Source: Bacteroidota bacterium (lineage in GTDB: Bacteria; Bacteroidota; Ignavibacteria; Ignavibacteriales; Ignavibacteriaceae). From it: a DNA stretch of 64,000 nucleotides. The notes under the pieces are model-generated. The model searched no databases. It had not been told where the DNA came from and saw only the letters and a list, made by a program, of their open reading frames with translations. Numbering within the stretch: position 1 is the first letter of the stretch; each line of letters begins with the position of its first letter. Location of the stretch: contig JAIUOE010000006.1 in NCBI GenBank assembly GCA_020161395.1, positions 124,001 through 188,000 on the forward strand, given 5' to 3'. Shown here in pieces: positions 61,554 through 64,000 of the stretch. A program made the position numbers and the translations under genes.

Positions 61554-63704
61554 ATGAAACAAATTTTCCTTGTTGTATTCACCGTATTCTTTATAGCGGG
61601 TGTTGCGTGGTCGCAGACGGCTGACAAGAATAACACTGGCAGAACCTACACACAGGCAGAAAAGGAAAGACTCGATATGATGGGCTATCCTGTTTCTGAC
61701 GGAACGGGTACCCCTCACAAAACAACCGGCATTATTAAATGGTCGGAAGGTTTCGAAGGAGCCACATTCCCTCCAACCGGTTGGGCTGTTCATCAGCTTG
61801 ATGGCGGAGCCAATACATGGCTTCGTTATACCACTTCACCTCCATTTGGAACAGCTTCCGCTGCAGTGAGATGGGAATCTGCTTCTCTGGCAAATGATGA
61901 CTGGCTTGTTACACCATCATTCCAGGCAGTCGCAGCCGATAAACTGAATTTTTATGCAGTCGGCTCATCCTCTTTCACTGATTCCGTGATAATTCATGTA
62001 TCGACCACCGGTGGTGTTCCACCCGCAGGCTATACAAGAATTGCAGCTTTCAGACCTCTCGCAGCTCCTGCCCAGAGATTTGAAGTGTCACTTTCAGCTT
62101 ATGCCGGACAAACAATTTACCTCGCTTTCCAGTATAAAGAACTTGATCAGTTAAGACTTTATGTTGACAGCGTTTATGTTGAAACAGGCGTGCCAAATGA
62201 TGTTGGTATGGTTTCACATAATGTTGGTGGCGAATTGAATGCAGGACCTTACACTCCTACTGCAACAGTAAAGAACTTTGGCTCGGCTACCCAGACATTC
62301 AATGTTACGATGACAATCAACCCCGGTGGTTATACATCGACAAAGACTGTTACAGATCTTGCTGCTGATCAGACAGCGAATGTTACATTCGATTCATGGA
62401 CTGCATCACAAGGCTCGTTTAATGCCAAGGCATACACACAACTTGCCGGTGATCAGAATCCTGCAAATGACACATTGTCGCGCACAGCTCTTGTTGTTTC
62501 CTACATATATGACAATGGTCCACTCGTTACCAACCCGGGTGGCGGTTTTGGTGGTGCCGATTTGTCAGGTCTCCAGGCTGAGTTGAACATTCTGGGCTAT
62601 GGCTCACAGATTTCGGCTAATAACTGGGTTACGGACGATTTCGATGTGCCGGCAAACCAGACATGGGCAATAGATGCATTTAAATTTTTCTCGTATCAGA
62701 CAGGTTCAACCCTTACACCGACCTACAACGGAGCAAGAGTTGTGATCTATAACGGAAGACCTGACCTCCCAACAAGCCAGATTGTATTCGGTGACGAAAC
62801 AACTGAAAGATTTGTCGGTGCTTCATGGACTGGCGCATACCGTGCAACCATTGCTGCCCCAACCGGCAATACCAGACCAATAATGGGCGTTCTCGCAGGT
62901 GCCCCTGTTGTATTGGGTCCCGGAAACTACTGGGTTATGTGGTCATTGGCAGGAACTCTCGCTTCAGGACCTTGGGCTCCTCCAATCTCGATCATTGGCA
63001 CACTTGCTACAGGTAATGCATATGCAAGACAAGCCGGTACATGGATTTCATTGAGAGATTCCGCTGTTGGTGCTACATCAGGCTATCCACAGGGAATGCC
63101 TTTCAAAATCGTTGGATCAGTTCAGGCAGTTCCTGTTGAATTAACTTCTTTCATGGCAACTGTTCTCAAAAACAATGTTACACTTCTCTGGTCAACAGCT
63201 ACCGAAACCAACAACATGGGCTTCGAAGTTGAGAGACAGGCAGCCAACGGTTCATTCGAAAAAGTCGGATTTGTCGGCGGTAATGGTACAACAACCGAAA
63301 GAAAAGAATATGCATTTACCGATGCAGGTCTTGCTTCCGGAAAATATACCTACAGACTCAGACAAGTTGATTTCGACGGTTCATCAGAATACTCGAATAC
63401 TGTTGAAGCTGATGTAAACATTCCATCAGAATACAATCTTGCTCAGAACTATCCTAACCCGTTCAATCCTTCAACCTCAATTGAATTTGCTCTGAAATCA
63501 GATGCTAAAGTTTCAATGAGATTGTTCGATGCTCTCGGTCAGGAAGTAAGAACCATTCTTAACGGTAACTTCACCACAGGCAACTACAAAATAGATTTCA
63601 ACGCAGCCGGCTTGAACAGCGGTGTTTATTTCTATACAATAGATGCTTCAGGTGTTGACGGCAGCAAATTTACTGCAACAAGGAAAATGATCCTTATGAA
63701 GTAA
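61554..63704 (+). CDS. Secreted choice-of-anchor J protein with T9SS domain
   Basis: 716 residues. A signal peptide (GVAWSQ); a choice-of-anchor J domain (~60-215: WSEGFEGATFPPTGW, WLVTPSF, YVDSVYVE); a CARDB-like Ig domain (~220-310: DVGMVSHNVGGELN, YTPTATVKNFGSA); a ~190-residue beta domain; a VPVELTSFMATVLKNNVTLLW segment; and a T9SS sorting domain (NYPNPFNPST, KMILMK). This arrangement is typical of large surface or extracellular proteins of Ignavibacteria; a substrate or partner cannot be told. Confidence 0.86.
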   Translation: MKQIFLVVFTVFFIAGVAWSQTADKNNTGRTYTQAEKERLDMMGYPVSDGTGTPHKTTGIIKWSEGFEGATFPPTGWAVHQLDGGANTWLRYTTSPPFGTASAAVRWESASLANDDWLVTPSFQAVAADKLNFYAVGSSSFTDSVIIHVSTTGGVPPAGYTRIAAFRPLAAPAQRFEVSLSAYAGQTIYLAFQYKELDQLRLYVDSVYVETGVPNDVGMVSHNVGGELNAGPYTPTATVKNFGSATQTFNVTMTINPGGYTSTKTVTDLAADQTANVTFDSWTASQGSFNAKAYTQLAGDQNPANDTLSRTALVVSYIYDNGPLVTNPGGGFGGADLSGLQAELNILGYGSQISANNWVTDDFDVPANQTWAIDAFKFFSYQTGSTLTPTYNGARVVIYNGRPDLPTSQIVFGDETTERFVGASWTGAYRATIAAPTGNTRPIMGVLAGAPVVLGPGNYWVMWSLAGTLASGPWAPPISIIGTLATGNAYARQAGTWISLRDSAVGATSGYPQGMPFKIVGSVQAVPVELTSFMATVLKNNVTLLWSTATETNNMGFEVERQAANGSFEKVGFVGGNGTTTERKEYAFTDAGLASGKYTYRLRQVDFDGSSEYSNTVEADVNIPSEYNLAQNYPNPFNPSTSIEFALKSDAKVSMRLFDALGQEVRTILNGNFTTGNYKIDFNAAGLNSGVYFYTIDASGVDGSKFTATRKMILMK

Positions 63705-63765
63705 GTTTGAAGTTTGAGGTATGAAGTATGAAAAATAATACCTAATACCTAAAACCTGATAATTT
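63705..63765. repeat. Low-complexity tract
   Basis: TTTGAAGTTTGAGGTATGAAGTATG-type sequence followed by ACCTAATACCTAAAACC, partly complementary. The GAAGTTTGAGG unit is the complement of filler at 37571-37605. Confidence 0.5.
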
Positions 63766-63798
63766 AAAAAGCTGTCCTGTTTGCGGGGCAGCTTTTTT
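63766..63798 (+). terminator. Rho-independent terminator
   Basis: AAAAAGCTGTCC and GGGGCAGCTTTTTTT form a stem ended by a T-run, 61 bp past the stop of the anchor-J protein gene. Confidence 0.85.
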
Positions 63799-63942
63799 TA
63801 TATACAGTTAAAATATTTAAATATTTATTTCCATCTTCATAGTTTATTTCATTGGAAAAGTGTAACTTCCATTACCAATATTGATCAGTTTGTAACGGTT
63901 TATTCAATAAAACCATCCATCAATAACAACAAAGAGGTCAAA

Positions 63943-64000
63943 ATGAGACAGTTCTTTCTGTTTGCAGCGTTTCTTTTGCTGGTTGCTTCTTCAGTGAATG
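63943..64000 (+). CDS. Start of an exported protein (3' part outside window)
   Basis: ATG with AGAGG at a proper distance, followed by MRQFFLFAAFLLLVASSVN, an evident signal peptide. Nothing more can be said. Confidence 0.6.
   Translation, partial: MRQFFLFAAFLLLVASSVN

Overview
The window looks like a chromosome segment from the Bacteroidetes/Chlorobi/Ignavibacteria (FCB) lineage, most probably an Ignavibacteria-type bacterium. Six proteins end in the type IX secretion (T9SS) sorting domain with the NFPNPFNPST signature typical of that group. Genes often start with TTG, the cell envelope genes are those of an LPS-bearing diderm, and a few promoters match the Bacteroidetes pattern TTTG-N19-TAnnTTTG. 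No rRNA, tRNA or CRISPR array was seen. Assignments come from reading the sequence only; no database search was possible.

Layout. 1-5263 (+): tail of a T9SS protein, a four-gene set of lipoprotein/thioredoxin-fold protein, T9SS protein, TlpA-like thioredoxin and beta-barrel-like protein, then a small membrane protein and a haem-binding protein. 5330-9529 (-): tricorn-like S41 protease and a glutamine-amidotransferase-like protein. 9666-16716: small genes, a nucleotide phosphodiesterase, a secreted phosphodiester glycosidase, and a housekeeping run (DUF971, TrmH-type methyltransferase, nitrilase, isoaspartyl peptidase, DinB-like). 16700-28104 (-): a nine-gene envelope operon (GT2, methyltransferases, YfhO, flippase, GT9 heptosyltransferase, Kdo transferase). 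28105-33033: two unrelated genes lying between two diverged copies of an unexplained repeat. 33034-37288 (+): two MORN-type repeat proteins and the agmatine-to-putrescine pair aguB-aguA. 37289-43243: REP-like repeats, then a TetR-controlled export operon (TolC, HlyD, two ABC-2 permeases, no ATPase) with three matching operator sites.

43341-59440 (+) is the most unusual part. It is a visibly AT-richer 16-kb block with a histidine kinase whose sensor is an FG-GAP/UnbV propeller, its NtrC-type regulator, a sigma-54-like promoter, a very large secreted CHAP/repeat/cohesin/dockerin T9SS protein, an OmpA/TSP3 protein, and four unrecognised exported proteins. The same bidirectional terminator, loop included, stands at both ends of this block. 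I infer that the block was inserted at a terminator once shared by the export operon and the deoxyhypusine-synthase-like gene.

59494-61178 (-): the deoxyhypusine-synthase-like gene has had its last 70 bp duplicated exactly, with a two-gene nucleotidyltransferase cassette between the copies. This is the pattern of insertion with long target duplication. The window closes with another T9SS protein behind a structured leader and the start of one more exported protein.
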